In this document: positions 30,201-37,587 of the stretch, one piece after another
How the letters are laid out: every line of letters starts with the position of its first letter
Numbering within the stretch: position 1 is the first letter of the stretch
NCBI RefSeq assembly: GCF_964340395.1
Contig: NC_135570.1
Coordinates: 432,001-496,000 of the forward strand
Length of the DNA: 64,000 nt
Source: Glandiceps talaboti
Taxonomy: Eukaryota > Hemichordata > Enteropneusta > Spengelidae
Reading direction: 5' to 3'
Notes under the pieces: model-generated
Databases searched by the model: none
Told to the model about the DNA's origin: nothing
Seen by the model: only the letters and a program-made list of their open reading frames with translations
Program-made: the position numbers and the translations under genes

Positions 30201-33200
30201 CAAGGTTTTACTCAAGTATTTCCTATTGTAATATGGAATCTTCAGTAACACCTCATTAATTTCTTTGTTGTAATTTATCAATACATCACTCAGAAGTGAT
30301 GCCACATTCATGTAGCGCCCTATTTGTTTGTGTAACTGACCTGCATGACTGCGATTCAATAAACTCCAATGTCGTGAAAGTCAGCAAAACGCTGATGTTT
30401 GTAACTGGCCAGCATCATATCATACATGACTGCAATTAACATAAATTTCACTGTGCTAAAAGTCAACAAAAACCTGATATCTACTGTTGCAATAATTGTT
30501 TGCAACAATCTATACAGTAAATTCCTCTTACAAGATTGACTGATGGCAAAATATATTTTCAAACTTTTATCTTAAAGGTGTTTTTGCACACAAACATAAT
30601 TTTTGGCAAAATTTATTTATGTAAATACATGGATGCCACTTGGTCAAAAATAACAAAATCTTGTCACAAGTTAGATAAATAAGGATATTCCTGATACAAT
30701 CCACTAAGTTATTCATATTGACCCTCTTAGATCACTTGTATTTTCCTTGCCTGAATAAATAACATAATATTTACCTTAAGTCGTGTGACTAGGACAAAAC
30801 AATGATCTCCACCAGTATGTATCTTATGTACTATCAGCTGCTCATCCTCTGCTAGATTCTTACTATTAACTTCACCATTCCAGTCTTTACCCCAGTATGG
30901 CATCCACTCTCCTAATACAGGTGATGGGGTCATTTTTCGATGTGCTGTGCTATTTCCAAGTTGACCCTTAGCACCAAGTCCAAATGCATAAATCTTACCA
31001 TTTGTGGGGACATAGGCTAGAGTATGTTTCCTGGGAGTATATACAATGCAAGCAATATGTTGGAATAGTAGTAAAAAATATAACGCTACCATTTGTTTCT
31101 GAAAGGCTACAGTCCTAAGGCAAGATTTGAACCACAATCGTACCTAAGTCACCCTGGTAGGATAGAGGTGGACAAATATAGAAACTATACACTGGTCATT
31201 CTATGTCACCACAATGCATATCTATGTCACTGGTTCTGCTGTTTTCGAAATAGGAGTCAAAACATTAAAAACTGCCATTACTTTCCAAATTTTTTTTTGT
31301 ATTACTGCCGATGGCATCATTATGATATTCTCCAATATTTTTCTTCATTCAGCCAGAAAATACTTGTGACCTCATGGTGACCTGGCGTGGATTGTCTTAC
31401 CTTCCACAGGCTATCTGGGTAACTTTACTACCCATCAATTCAAACACTTGGCGTGGATTCTCTTCATTATTACTGGAATTATGTCCCAACTGTCCATGAC
31501 TACCACAACCAAATGAAAACACACCTCCTTCCTGAAAAATATAGTCCATTCATGATTGTGGTTAAAGGTAGAATTCTTGGCATTATGTACATCATAGTCC
31601 CCATGATAGAGGGACTGTATGTACATCACAGTCCCCATGATAGAGGGACTGTATGTACATCACAGTCCCCATGATAGAGGGACTGTATGTACATCACAGT
31701 CCCCATGATAGAGGGACTGTATGTACATGTACTTTGTAGTATTTTTCTTCTGCAATATGTTTGTACAGGTGGGCTTTTCACAGATGTTTGATTTGATTTA
31801 CATTAGAATCAAAATTAGTTAGGAAATATACTTGAGAAATCTTTTGCTGTGCATCTTTCTAGAGTATATTTAATGTACATCCAGTGACAGGCAAGCATTG
31901 ACAAGCAGAATTTGATACAAATGGGGAAAGTAAACACGGCATACTGAAAGTATAGAGACATATATTAAATTCCACCATTTGATAAGAACAGTTGTATGAC
32001 CTCTTTACATAATAATTCATCTTCACAAATAAATTTTAAGTTCTCGTGGCATTTTATGAACAAATGAAGAGACCGCAAAGCTGTTTTTATCAAATGATGA
32101 AATGTAATAAAAGTCTCTGTACTTCCAACATGCTGTGCCAAGTGTTTATTAATCCAATTCATTTTTTGTTTCCCTTGTTTGTAACATGTTCCCCTTGTAA
32201 AGGCTTGCATGTCACTGGTTGTATGGTACACTAACTATAGCTTTCACTACATTGATTGATAAACAATACTTGACTCAAAGTGTTTGCATAACTGTCACTA
32301 CATAACTATCACTACATAAATGTCACTACATAACTGTCACTACATAACTATCACTGCATAAATGTCACTACATAACTGTCACTACATAACTATCACTGCA
32401 TAACTGTCACTACGTAACTATCACTACAGGGACTTTGTAATAGTATTATTACTTCACATATGACTTGACAATGGTCTACTATGTCATGTATCTTACCAAA
32501 GTAACAGCTACAGTGTGTTCTTCACCACATGCTATGTACGTTATCATCTGTGTCTTCAATATTTTAACACTGGTAGGAAACAAACGATCTACAAAACAGG
32601 AAAGGGTTATATTATTTCTATTCTAATTTCAAATATAAACTTGTCTGTAGGATGATCCCACAGCCTTTATAGAGTAGCAGATTTCATCCTTGGTTCTCAC
32701 TAAACATTTAGAGTTTTAGAGTGTACTGGGTTCCACCCTATGGATTACTGAAAACAATAGAATGTCATTAATATAACAATGCATTGTTGCAAAAACTATA
32801 ATAAGATTCTTTTAATGATTTTCTGTTGAAAATACTGTATATAATACTGTACCTAACCATGTTTGACATTCTATACAATTCCACTTTTCCTAGTCAACTT
32901 ACTGAATACTTAAAAAAGGACTTGATTAAAACAATAAGGTATATTTATATATTTATTTCAAGCAACATGGTAAATTTTAGTCAGTGGCTAGCCCAATGCT
33001 AGTTAACTGCTAAGCAAAGTAATATGAAATTGTTATTTCACCCATGAAATGTTAAATGTTATAATGGTTTATAATATACCTAGTGATAATGCTGTGCCAT
33101 GATTCGCTAGAATCAGTCATGTGATAGGAAAGTAGAATGACTATTTTCCTAGGGGAATAGTTCCATCAAGTATTACATGGTCATGTGACCACCGCAAGTT

Positions 33201-35257
33201 CACAGCAGGTCAAAATGGCAGCTTCTGACAATGTCGTCTGCCACCGCGAGTTCACAGCATGAGGTATATTATAAAACACATATTGCCTGGCCTATATTCG
33301 GGCTATAGCACCCGTTCATTACCCCCTTGTGACTGTGAGTTACCATAATCACATGCTATTACAATAGTATGTGATTCTGGTAACTCACAGTCCCTTGGGT
33401 GTAATAAACAGGTGCTATAGCCCTCACGGCCAGGCAATATGTGTTCAATATACTTTGCTAAACAATTACAAATGTATATACAATATACCTCTCAGATCAT
33501 TAAGTCCAAGTTGTCCCATGTCATTCTTGCCCCATCCAAACACTCCTCCTGATACAGTCAAGGCAAAACTATGTGCACCACCACATGCGATTAATCTGAT
33601 GGGAAGTCCATGTAATGATGTTAAACAGGTGGGTGTGTCTGTAAATCTAACTGTCTGTGAACCATGTCCTAGTTGTCCATGATCATTACATCCCCATGTA
33701 TAGATACGACTATCTGAAAACACAAGAAGTTATATTGAGACTGATATTTAGTGTTTAGAGTGAATTAAAATGAGTTATGTATTCTCCAAGAACAAGGTGA
33801 ATCCATCGTCTCCCACATCACAAATCCATCGTTCTCCCATATGACAAATCCATCGCTCTCCCACATGACAAATCCATCGTTCTCCCATATGACAAATCCA
33901 TCGTTCTCCCACATGACAAATTCATCGTTCTCCCATATGACAAATTCATCGTTCTCACTTAACAAAGTGAAGCCTGCATTCTCCCTGAACAAGGTGAATC
34001 TTCATTTAGCTATTCACATGCCTTTTAGTGTGTATTTACATATGCACTTTGTACATACTGTATATAAGTGTCTAACATCCCTATGTATAGATGTAACTAT
34101 TTGCAAAGAAAATTACATTAAAACTGATATTTACTTAGTGTTCTCCATGAATAAAGCCAATCAAATATTCTCCAGAACAAAGTGAATCAAGTGTTCTCTA
34201 ATAAAAGGATGAATTCAGTATTCTCCCTGAACAAGGCAAACCTACGATTCTCCCTAATAAGGTTGGAATTCTGATTAAATTTTTAATGAGTTTTAGTGCA
34301 CATCATAAAATGTGCACTTTATACAATGACTTTAGCCAGAAACAATCAGTTATGGACTGTCCCACTTCAATCATAGGGTATAAGTTATGATCTGTCCCAC
34401 TTTAATCATAGGGTATAAGTTATGGACTGTCCCACTTTAATCATAGGGTATAAGTTATGGACTGTCCCACTTTAATCATAGGGTATAAGTTATGATCTGT
34501 CCCACTTTAATCATAGGGTATAAGTTATGATCTGTCCCACTTTAATCATAGGGTATAAGTTATGGACTGTCCCACTTCAATCATAGGGTATAAGTTATGG
34601 ACTGTCCCACTTCAATCATAGGGTATAAGTTATGGACTGTCCCACTTCAATCATAGGGTATAAGTTATGATCTGTCCCACTTTAATCATAGGGTATAAGT
34701 TATGGACTGTCCCACTTTAATCATAGGGTATAAGTTATGGACTGTTTGTATCAGTAGTCAGGCATACAAAATGAATGATTCTGTGAATGTATGCATATAC
34801 TTGTCATAAGATAATATATCCATACATATGAACCAACTATACTCACTTACAAATATTACAACAAAACAAATCATAATTCTTCATATCAAACAAAAATTAA
34901 CAACAAATGGTGAACAACCATATGGGTAGGGGTTTGGATCCTGGATTTCTCACCTTCTGTTAACGCCATAGAATGCCGGCTACCACATGCTACTTGTATC
35001 ACTCTAACAGTTGACAAAGGTTTCACCATCCTGTAAAATGGATACATATAACATTACAACATTTACATCAATGTTGTCACAGGAACACAGGATTAGTTTG
35101 CAATTTGTATTTTATTTTACATTATTGATAAGTACAGAGAATCAAACAAAGTCTTTTATTGAGTATTTTTCTCATCATCATCAACATATCTAATATCAGG
35201 TTTGTGATCATTGGAAATACGGATTGACCTGTTTATTTGGCTAAATAGGAACATAAG

Positions 35258-35316
<59 letters not shown>

Positions 35317-37277
35317 ACGTACGTGGGTGCATACGTGTATGTATGTATGTATGTATGTATGGATGTATGTACATACGTACCCTCAAGGTCTAAATAGTGA
35401 AACACCTTTAGCTGTTTAACCACTGTTAACTTCCCTTTTAACACTTCTGTACCTTTTTTCATGTGCTTCTTTTGTTCTGAGCTTTTCACACCCTACATTT
35501 CCTTTGTATTTTAATGTTACTCTTGTTTTCACACATACTGACCTAATGATTCAAAAGCTAGTCAAAACTTTTGGACACTCTTTGACTTGAGTTTTGTTGA
35601 GACCATCCAGTTTTCAAATTGAGAAGGAAACATAGTTACCTTGGAACTGATTTTGGTTTAAGGTCACCAGATCCACGACCACACTGGCCTTCACTATCTT
35701 CTCCCCAACTGAATACATGGGCCTTGTCATCAATGACTAATGTATGGGCATCTCCACAACTGACATTGACAATGCGCTGAGTTTCCAATGCATGGACTTG
35801 ACCTAGGTGAAAATATACACAGTTACTCTAGGTTGTGATGGATATTTGTTCATTAGAACAGAATCAAAATATTAAATTGAAACATTGATATTGGAAGATT
35901 CTGTATTATATTTTTATATGTTGAATTTTGGAATTGCATGGACTAAGACACAGTTGTATGGGCAGTGAATCAAGAATTTGATCGGTTCTGTAAACTAGAA
36001 ATATGTCTTGCCAACACAATGGTTGGATGAAGACACAAAATAATGCCAGTCTGCCTAGATTAGTTATACAGGACTTTGATCTGACACTTATGCATAGGGA
36101 CATGTAATCGTTCTTGTATGAACGGATATATAGAATATAACGTTAGGAATGAAGATACTACTTTCACTCCATCTTGTTTTGCATGGATGGATAAAAAATA
36201 TCATTACCAATTGTGCTACCACTGTGTATAGAGAAAAAAATAGACACTGAATCAGAAGTTCGGTAGTAATGCCACTCTGTATGCAAATTAATATTTTCAT
36301 AGGCCATCACCCCCTTTCTTAGCCAATCAGCAGACTGTTATCGATGGCTACATCATCAGGTTTCACATAATATGTATTTGCATATAGAGGAGTTTGTACA
36401 AGACAACAATCTATATCTGTCTAGTATAAATAACCAATCTTGGCAATATTATGTGTCCCTGTGCATTTATATTTTGTTATATTTTTGTTTTTCAAAATGT
36501 TTACAATACCACACTCTGGTAGTGTGTAGCGTAATAAAAATTGATTGATATATATATATATACAATAATTTCTTGTAATGCAGCACTATTTGGTGCTCTG
36601 TTATTGCTTACTATGTCATCATGATCACTCACAATAAATCTATTTTTTATGATTTTGACTATTACTATAACAGCTTTTGTTTTATATTGAAGGTCACATC
36701 TGTAGCAATAATAAACATAAACAAAAGAGCAATCCCCATTGCCATGGAAACAAAGAAAACTTTCTTCCATTGGTGAACAGGAAATGAACACAGTCAATAT
36801 CTTTCCTGACATGTTTAATTTGAATCATAAATGTAGCATGACAGTTTGTTGTAATACTCTATATTGTTCAAACTTGTGACGTCAACACGAACTTGTGATA
36901 CATGCAGTGTACGACTACTGCAACACTATATATTGATATCAGTGTCCTGTTACCAGGAAGTAAGAGGCGAGTAAACGACAAGGTACAACTGAAATCACAA
37001 ATCAAACTAGAACTAAGAGTAATCAAATACCTGGTTGCCGTGGATCAACATTGTCTCGTCCCAATTGTGCATTATCATTTGAACCACTTGTATACACAGT
37101 CCCGTCACGTACGACAAAAACACTAAAATTAAAACCGCATCCGACATCCATTACTGGTTCATGAAAGTATGAATGTTTTGTGGGAAACATCACATCACTG
37201 GGGTCGTGATCATCTTCGCTGGTTTCCAGGCCTAGTTGGCCGAAATTATCTGCACCCCAACACTGTAAATACGTCAT
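18609..37277 (-). CDS. HERC4: HERC4-type E3 ubiquitin ligase (RCC1 repeats + HECT), complete, 20 coding exons
   Basis: Coding exons in gene order: 37031-37277, 35640-35802, 34954-35030, 33489-33713, 32497-32588, 31401-31531, 30775-31030, 29973-30154, 28531-28645, 27691-27883, 26940-27115, 25771-25893, 23961-24059, 21993-22208, 21333-21428, 20827-20945, 20248-20445, 19599-19782, 19333-19435, 18609-18817. They sum to 3204 nt, 1067 residues plus stop, and every junction is GT-AG with matching phase. Human HERC4 is about 1057 residues. Residues 1 to about 397 are RCC1 blades (repeated G-x-x-x-x-G-Q-L-G and ACG-x-x-H-S/T motifs). About 700-1067 is HECT, with [32 protein letters not shown] and [14 protein letters not shown], where C1035 is the thioester cysteine. 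Small HERCs transfer ubiquitin from E2 to substrates in the cytosol. HERC3 is a close paralogue, and an invertebrate single copy would be ancestral to both. The start ATG at 37277 gives an N-terminus like HERC4's. Confidence 0.95.
19333..19435 (-). CDS. HERC4: HERC4 exon 19 (HECT)
   Basis: Acceptor GTCCAACAG|TATAC, donor TTCCTAG|GTAAGT. Encodes [20 protein letters not shown], leading into the C-lobe. Confidence 0.95.
19599..19782 (-). CDS. HERC4: HERC4 exon 18 (HECT)
   Basis: Acceptor TTTTGATAG|GGATG, donor TGAACAA|GTAAGT. Encodes [34 protein letters not shown] and [11 protein letters not shown]. Confidence 0.95.
20248..20445 (-). CDS. HERC4: HERC4 exon 17 (HECT)
   Basis: Acceptor CTTCTCAG|ACCAG, donor GACAACAG|GTAAG. 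Encodes [20 protein letters not shown] and the acidic [16 protein letters not shown] segment. Confidence 0.95.
20827..20945 (-). CDS. HERC4: HERC4 exon 16 (HECT)
   Basis: Acceptor TTTGCAG|TCATT, donor CAAGAA|GTAAGT. Encodes [20 protein letters not shown] and [12 protein letters not shown]. Confidence 0.95.
21195..21267. repeat. (CA)n microsatellite in HERC4 intron 15
   Basis: About 36 uninterrupted CA units, preceded by a degenerate CA-rich stretch from about 21115. It produces misleading 60- and 119-codon reading frames. Confidence 0.97.
21333..21428 (-). CDS. HERC4: HERC4 exon 15 (HECT)
   Basis: Acceptor ATTGCAG|GAATTT, donor GAAAAG|GTTAGT. Encodes [20 protein letters not shown] and SRQIWFNEK. 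Confidence 0.95.
21993..22208 (-). CDS. HERC4: HERC4 exon 14 (HECT start)
   Basis: Acceptor ACCCTTACAG|TCTGCC, donor TGAGGAAG|GTACAT. Encodes [20 protein letters not shown] and [15 protein letters not shown], the first HECT N-lobe motifs. Confidence 0.95.
22418..23574. repeat. 45-bp minisatellite in HERC4 intron 13, about 25.7 copies
   Basis: Unit GGTAGAGGGTAGATGGTACA then ACTATAAACACACTCCACCA then ACCTT. One unit carries a short insertion near 22583 (CCATCTATAAA), and one near 23378 lacks GGG. Scattered variants are ATAGTACAAC for ATGGTACAAC and CATACTCC for CACACTCC. Because 45 is a multiple of three, several frames stay open for hundreds of codons without coding meaning. Confidence 0.97.
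23585..23939. mobile_element. Foldback element family A, copy 1 (HERC4 intron 13)
   Basis: About 355 bp made of two long inverted arms. The left arm reads AGCACTGACA, then CAAACAGGGAAAGTAAAC, ATGAATTGGATTAATAACAC and TTGGCACAGCATGTTGGAA. The right arm gives the complement in reverse: TTCCAACATGCTGTGCTAAG, TGTTATTAAATTCAATTCA, TTAATTTCCCTGTTTG and TGTCAGCATTT. A second copy lies at 31881-32218. No protein is encoded, so it is a non-autonomous MITE-like element. The left end abuts the 45-bp array. Confidence 0.75.
23961..24059 (-). CDS. HERC4: HERC4 exon 13
   Basis: Acceptor TATACTAG|GCTC, donor AAATGCAG|GTACCT. Encodes [20 protein letters not shown], corresponding to the YPFVFDAQAKTTLLQTDA segment just before HECT. 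Confidence 0.92.
24581..25747. repeat. 60-bp minisatellite in HERC4 intron 12, about 19.4 copies, carrying 5' splice-site copies
   Basis: Exact 60-bp period: CTTAGTGTAAACACTGAGAC, ATACTTGTATACTTACTGGC, TATTACCAGGGTTAACCAAC. Variable sites are TGTATAC/TGTACAC/TGTACAG and GAGAC/AAGAC. The TATAC and TACAG types alternate through the middle, pointing to a 120-bp higher-order unit. On the minus strand each TATAC unit reads CCAGTAAGTATA, identical to the exon 12 donor region at about 25773-25762. Since 60 is a multiple of three, a 385-codon frame stays open on the plus strand, but it is a repeat artefact. Confidence 0.97.
25771..25893 (-). CDS. HERC4: HERC4 exon 12
   Basis: Acceptor TTTTTACAG|GTCAG, donor TTCCCA|GTAAGTATA. 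Encodes [20 protein letters not shown], matching YDKFYIHEV..IDIRNDY. Its donor lies 23 bp from a minisatellite that repeats the same donor sequence. Confidence 0.93.
26311..26570. repeat. 67/68-bp tandem repeat in HERC4 intron 11, about 3.9 copies
   Basis: Unit TTGAGGGACTGTGGGTTACC, then CTAACATAGACTCCTCCTGA, GGGCAAAGCCTCAAGGCATC and TGTTTCC. Each unit contains a small hairpin, TGAGG-GCAAAG-CCTCA. Confidence 0.93.
26940..27115 (-). CDS. HERC4: HERC4 exon 11
   Basis: Acceptor GTTGGTAG|ATCG, donor TTAACAAG|GTAAAA. Encodes [20 protein letters not shown] and [12 protein letters not shown]. Confidence 0.92.
27365..27469. repeat. 26-bp tandem repeat in HERC4 intron 10, 4 copies
   Basis: Unit TACCACACACCATGTACAGT ATTGAA, with CCTATACAG variants in the two central copies. 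Confidence 0.93.
27581..27609. repeat. Poly-C/poly-A tract
   Basis: About 16 C followed directly by about 12 A within HERC4 intron 10. Confidence 0.9.
27691..27883 (-). CDS. HERC4: HERC4 exon 10
   Basis: Acceptor CCATCTCAG|ATGAC. The donor chosen is GTCATAG|GTCAGT rather than the GT seven bases earlier, because it restores the conserved K-V-I-D-R-W-W junction with exon 11. Encodes [20 protein letters not shown]. Confidence 0.9.
28128..28168. repeat. (GGTT)n microsatellite in HERC4 intron 9
   Basis: About nine TTGG tetramers. The surrounding 28015-28350 repeats a looser phrase (TTGGTTAATGAAC, CAGGTGTACACTGG) several times, which looks like an old degenerate array. Confidence 0.9.
28362..28480. 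repeat. 50-bp tandem repeat in HERC4 intron 9, 2.4 copies
   Basis: Unit AGGTGATCTGTCTGTAAGCT, then ATCTCAAATAGTGTGACTAC and AAGACTATAT. Confidence 0.92.
28531..28645 (-). CDS. HERC4: HERC4 exon 9
   Basis: Acceptor TTTATTGCAG|TGGTG, donor TGATGATT|GTAAGT. Encodes [19 protein letters not shown], aligned to the vertebrate GVDMNAARLLFHKL segment. Confidence 0.9.
28838..29375. repeat. 79-bp minisatellite in HERC4 intron 8, about 6.8 copies
   Basis: Unit TATGCAACAAAGTCTACGAT, AAGTGACAGAGACAGTTGAC, TGTAAAACTTGCAGGTAGTC, TGTACAGTGAATAGTATTC. Copies with CTTGCAGG and CTTCCAGG alternate, again suggesting a dimeric higher-order unit. The last copies are the most diverged. Confidence 0.95.
29973..30154 (-). 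CDS. HERC4: HERC4 exon 8
   Basis: Acceptor TGGAACAG|GACAAA, donor GTCAACAA|GTAAGT. Middle-region helix-rich segment ending [11 protein letters not shown], matching GCLNGSFL of vertebrate HERC4. Confidence 0.88.
30333..30480. repeat. Diverged duplication in HERC4 intron 7
   Basis: Two imperfect copies of a roughly 75-85 bp segment around CATGACTGCGATTCAATAAA and AAAGTCAGCAAAACGCTGAT, the second reading CATGACTGCAATTAACATAA and AAAGTCAACAAAAACCTGAT. Confidence 0.6.
30775..31030 (-). CDS. HERC4: HERC4 exon 7 (last RCC1 blade)
   Basis: Acceptor ACTCCCAG|GAAAC, donor CTTAAG|GTAAAT. Encodes [16 protein letters not shown] and, after a linker, [16 protein letters not shown], which closes the propeller. 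Confidence 0.93.
31401..31531 (-). CDS. HERC4: HERC4 exon 6
   Basis: Acceptor TTTTTCAG|GAAGG, donor TGGAAG|GTAAGA. Encodes [19 protein letters not shown] and [14 protein letters not shown], nearly the vertebrate HERC4 wording. Confidence 0.94.
31585..31728. repeat. 34-bp tandem repeat with hairpin units in HERC4 intron 5, about 4.2 copies
   Basis: Unit ATGTACATCACAGTCCCCAT then GATAGAGGGACTGT. Each unit holds an 8-bp perfect inverted repeat, ACAGTCCC and GGGACTGT, plus the palindrome ATGTACAT. Confidence 0.95.
31881..32218. mobile_element. Foldback element family A, copy 2 (HERC4 intron 5)
   Basis: About 338 bp with terminal inverted repeats: CCAGTGACAGGCAAGC at the left end and GCTTGCATGTCACTGG at the right end (15 of 16 positions). 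Inner arms share with copy 1 the phrases TTATCAAATGATGAAATGTA and TTCCAACATGCTGTG. Non-coding, MITE-like. No convincing target-site duplication was seen. Confidence 0.75.
32287..32428. repeat. 14-bp tandem repeat in HERC4 intron 5, about 10 copies
   Basis: Unit CATAACTGTCACTA with ACTATC and AAATGTC variants. Confidence 0.92.
32497..32588 (-). CDS. HERC4: HERC4 exon 5
   Basis: Acceptor TTTTGTAG|ATCG, donor ACTTTG|GTAAGA. Encodes [17 protein letters not shown]. Confidence 0.92.
33263..33458. mobile_element. 196-bp near-perfect palindrome next to HERC4 exon 4
   Basis: Two arms meeting near 33361 with almost no spacer. Left arm: GTATATTATAAAACACATAT, TGCCTGGCC, GGCTATAGCACC, TGACTGTGAGTTACC, AATCACATGCTATT. 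The right arm is its reverse complement: AATAGTATGTGATT, GGTAACTCACAGTC, GGTGCTATAGCC, GGCCAGGCAATATGTGTTCA, ATATAC. It is probably a foldback/MITE insertion. Its end is about 30 bp from the exon 4 splice donor. Confidence 0.8.
33489..33713 (-). CDS. HERC4: HERC4 exon 4
   Basis: Acceptor TTTTCAG|ATAG, donor CTGAGAG|GTATATTG. Two RCC1 units: [27 protein letters not shown] and [16 protein letters not shown]. The donor sits 30 bp from a 196-bp palindrome. Confidence 0.94.
33798..33957. repeat. 24-bp tandem repeat in HERC4 intron 3, about 6.7 copies
   Basis: Unit ACATGACAAATCCATCGTTC TCCC, with CATATGAC and TTCATCG variants. The reading frames through it are artefacts of a period divisible by three. 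A looser continuation (TTCTCCCTGAACAAGG phrases) runs to about 34260. Confidence 0.93.
34348..34745. repeat. 35-bp minisatellite in HERC4 intron 3, about 11.4 copies
   Basis: Unit GTTATGGACTGTCCCACTTT then AATCATAGGGTATAA, with GATCTG/GGACTG and TTTAAT/TTCAAT variants interspersed. Confidence 0.96.
34954..35030 (-). CDS. HERC4: HERC4 exon 3
   Basis: Acceptor TTTTACAG|GATGG, donor ACAGAAG|GTGAG. Encodes [19 protein letters not shown], the second half of an RCC1 blade. Confidence 0.92.
35262..35370. repeat. (GT)n and (ATGT)n microsatellites in HERC4 intron 2
   Basis: About 26 GT units to about 35312, followed after a short spacer by ATGT tetramers to about 35370. Confidence 0.95.
35640..35802 (-). 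CDS. HERC4: HERC4 exon 2
   Basis: Acceptor TTCACCTAG|GTCAAG, donor TTCCAAG|GTAACT. RCC1 blade: [19 protein letters not shown] followed by [14 protein letters not shown]. Confidence 0.92.
35803..37030 (-). other. HERC4 intron 1
   Basis: A 1.2-kb intron with only a short TA run near 36550. No array and no exon were recognised. ORFs such as 36501-36812 have no domain signal. Confidence 0.7.
37031..37277 (-). CDS. HERC4: HERC4 exon 1
   Basis: ATG 37277-37275 ([18 protein letters not shown]). Donor CAACCAG|GTATTTG. First RCC1 blades, with [18 protein letters not shown] and SNDNAQLG. Phase 1 at its end. Confidence 0.93.
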
Positions 37278-37574
37278 CTTATGAACAGCCTGTTGGTAGT
37301 CACTTTTTTTACACATGTATTGCCTCGGATGTCCTCGTTTCACCCAGAAACAATATGTATACAGTACTTTGCTTTCTCGGAATTACGCTATGCACACGAC
37401 GTGGTTTTTATCGTAAAACAAGAAATCGTGATATGTGTTCATGTCAAAACGTGCTATTTATATTTCGCGATTTCATCTGTAAGTTCTAGTACCAGCACCA
37501 ACAATAAAATATGTCGCAATAATAGTATCTCGAACTTTCTAAAAGTGTAGATCAACAGTTACTCATCTGCATCT

Positions 37575-37587
37575 GCCGCCATCTTGG
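37575..37587 (-). promoter_or_regulatory. YY1-type promoter motif upstream of HERC4
   Basis: On the minus strand CCAAGATGGCGGC, a full match to the YY1 core AAGATGGCGGC, in the orientation usual for motifs just downstream of transcription starts of housekeeping genes. It lies 300 bp upstream of the HERC4 ATG. The ATG inside the motif opens a 7-codon upstream ORF (MAADADE, then TAA). Confidence 0.6.
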
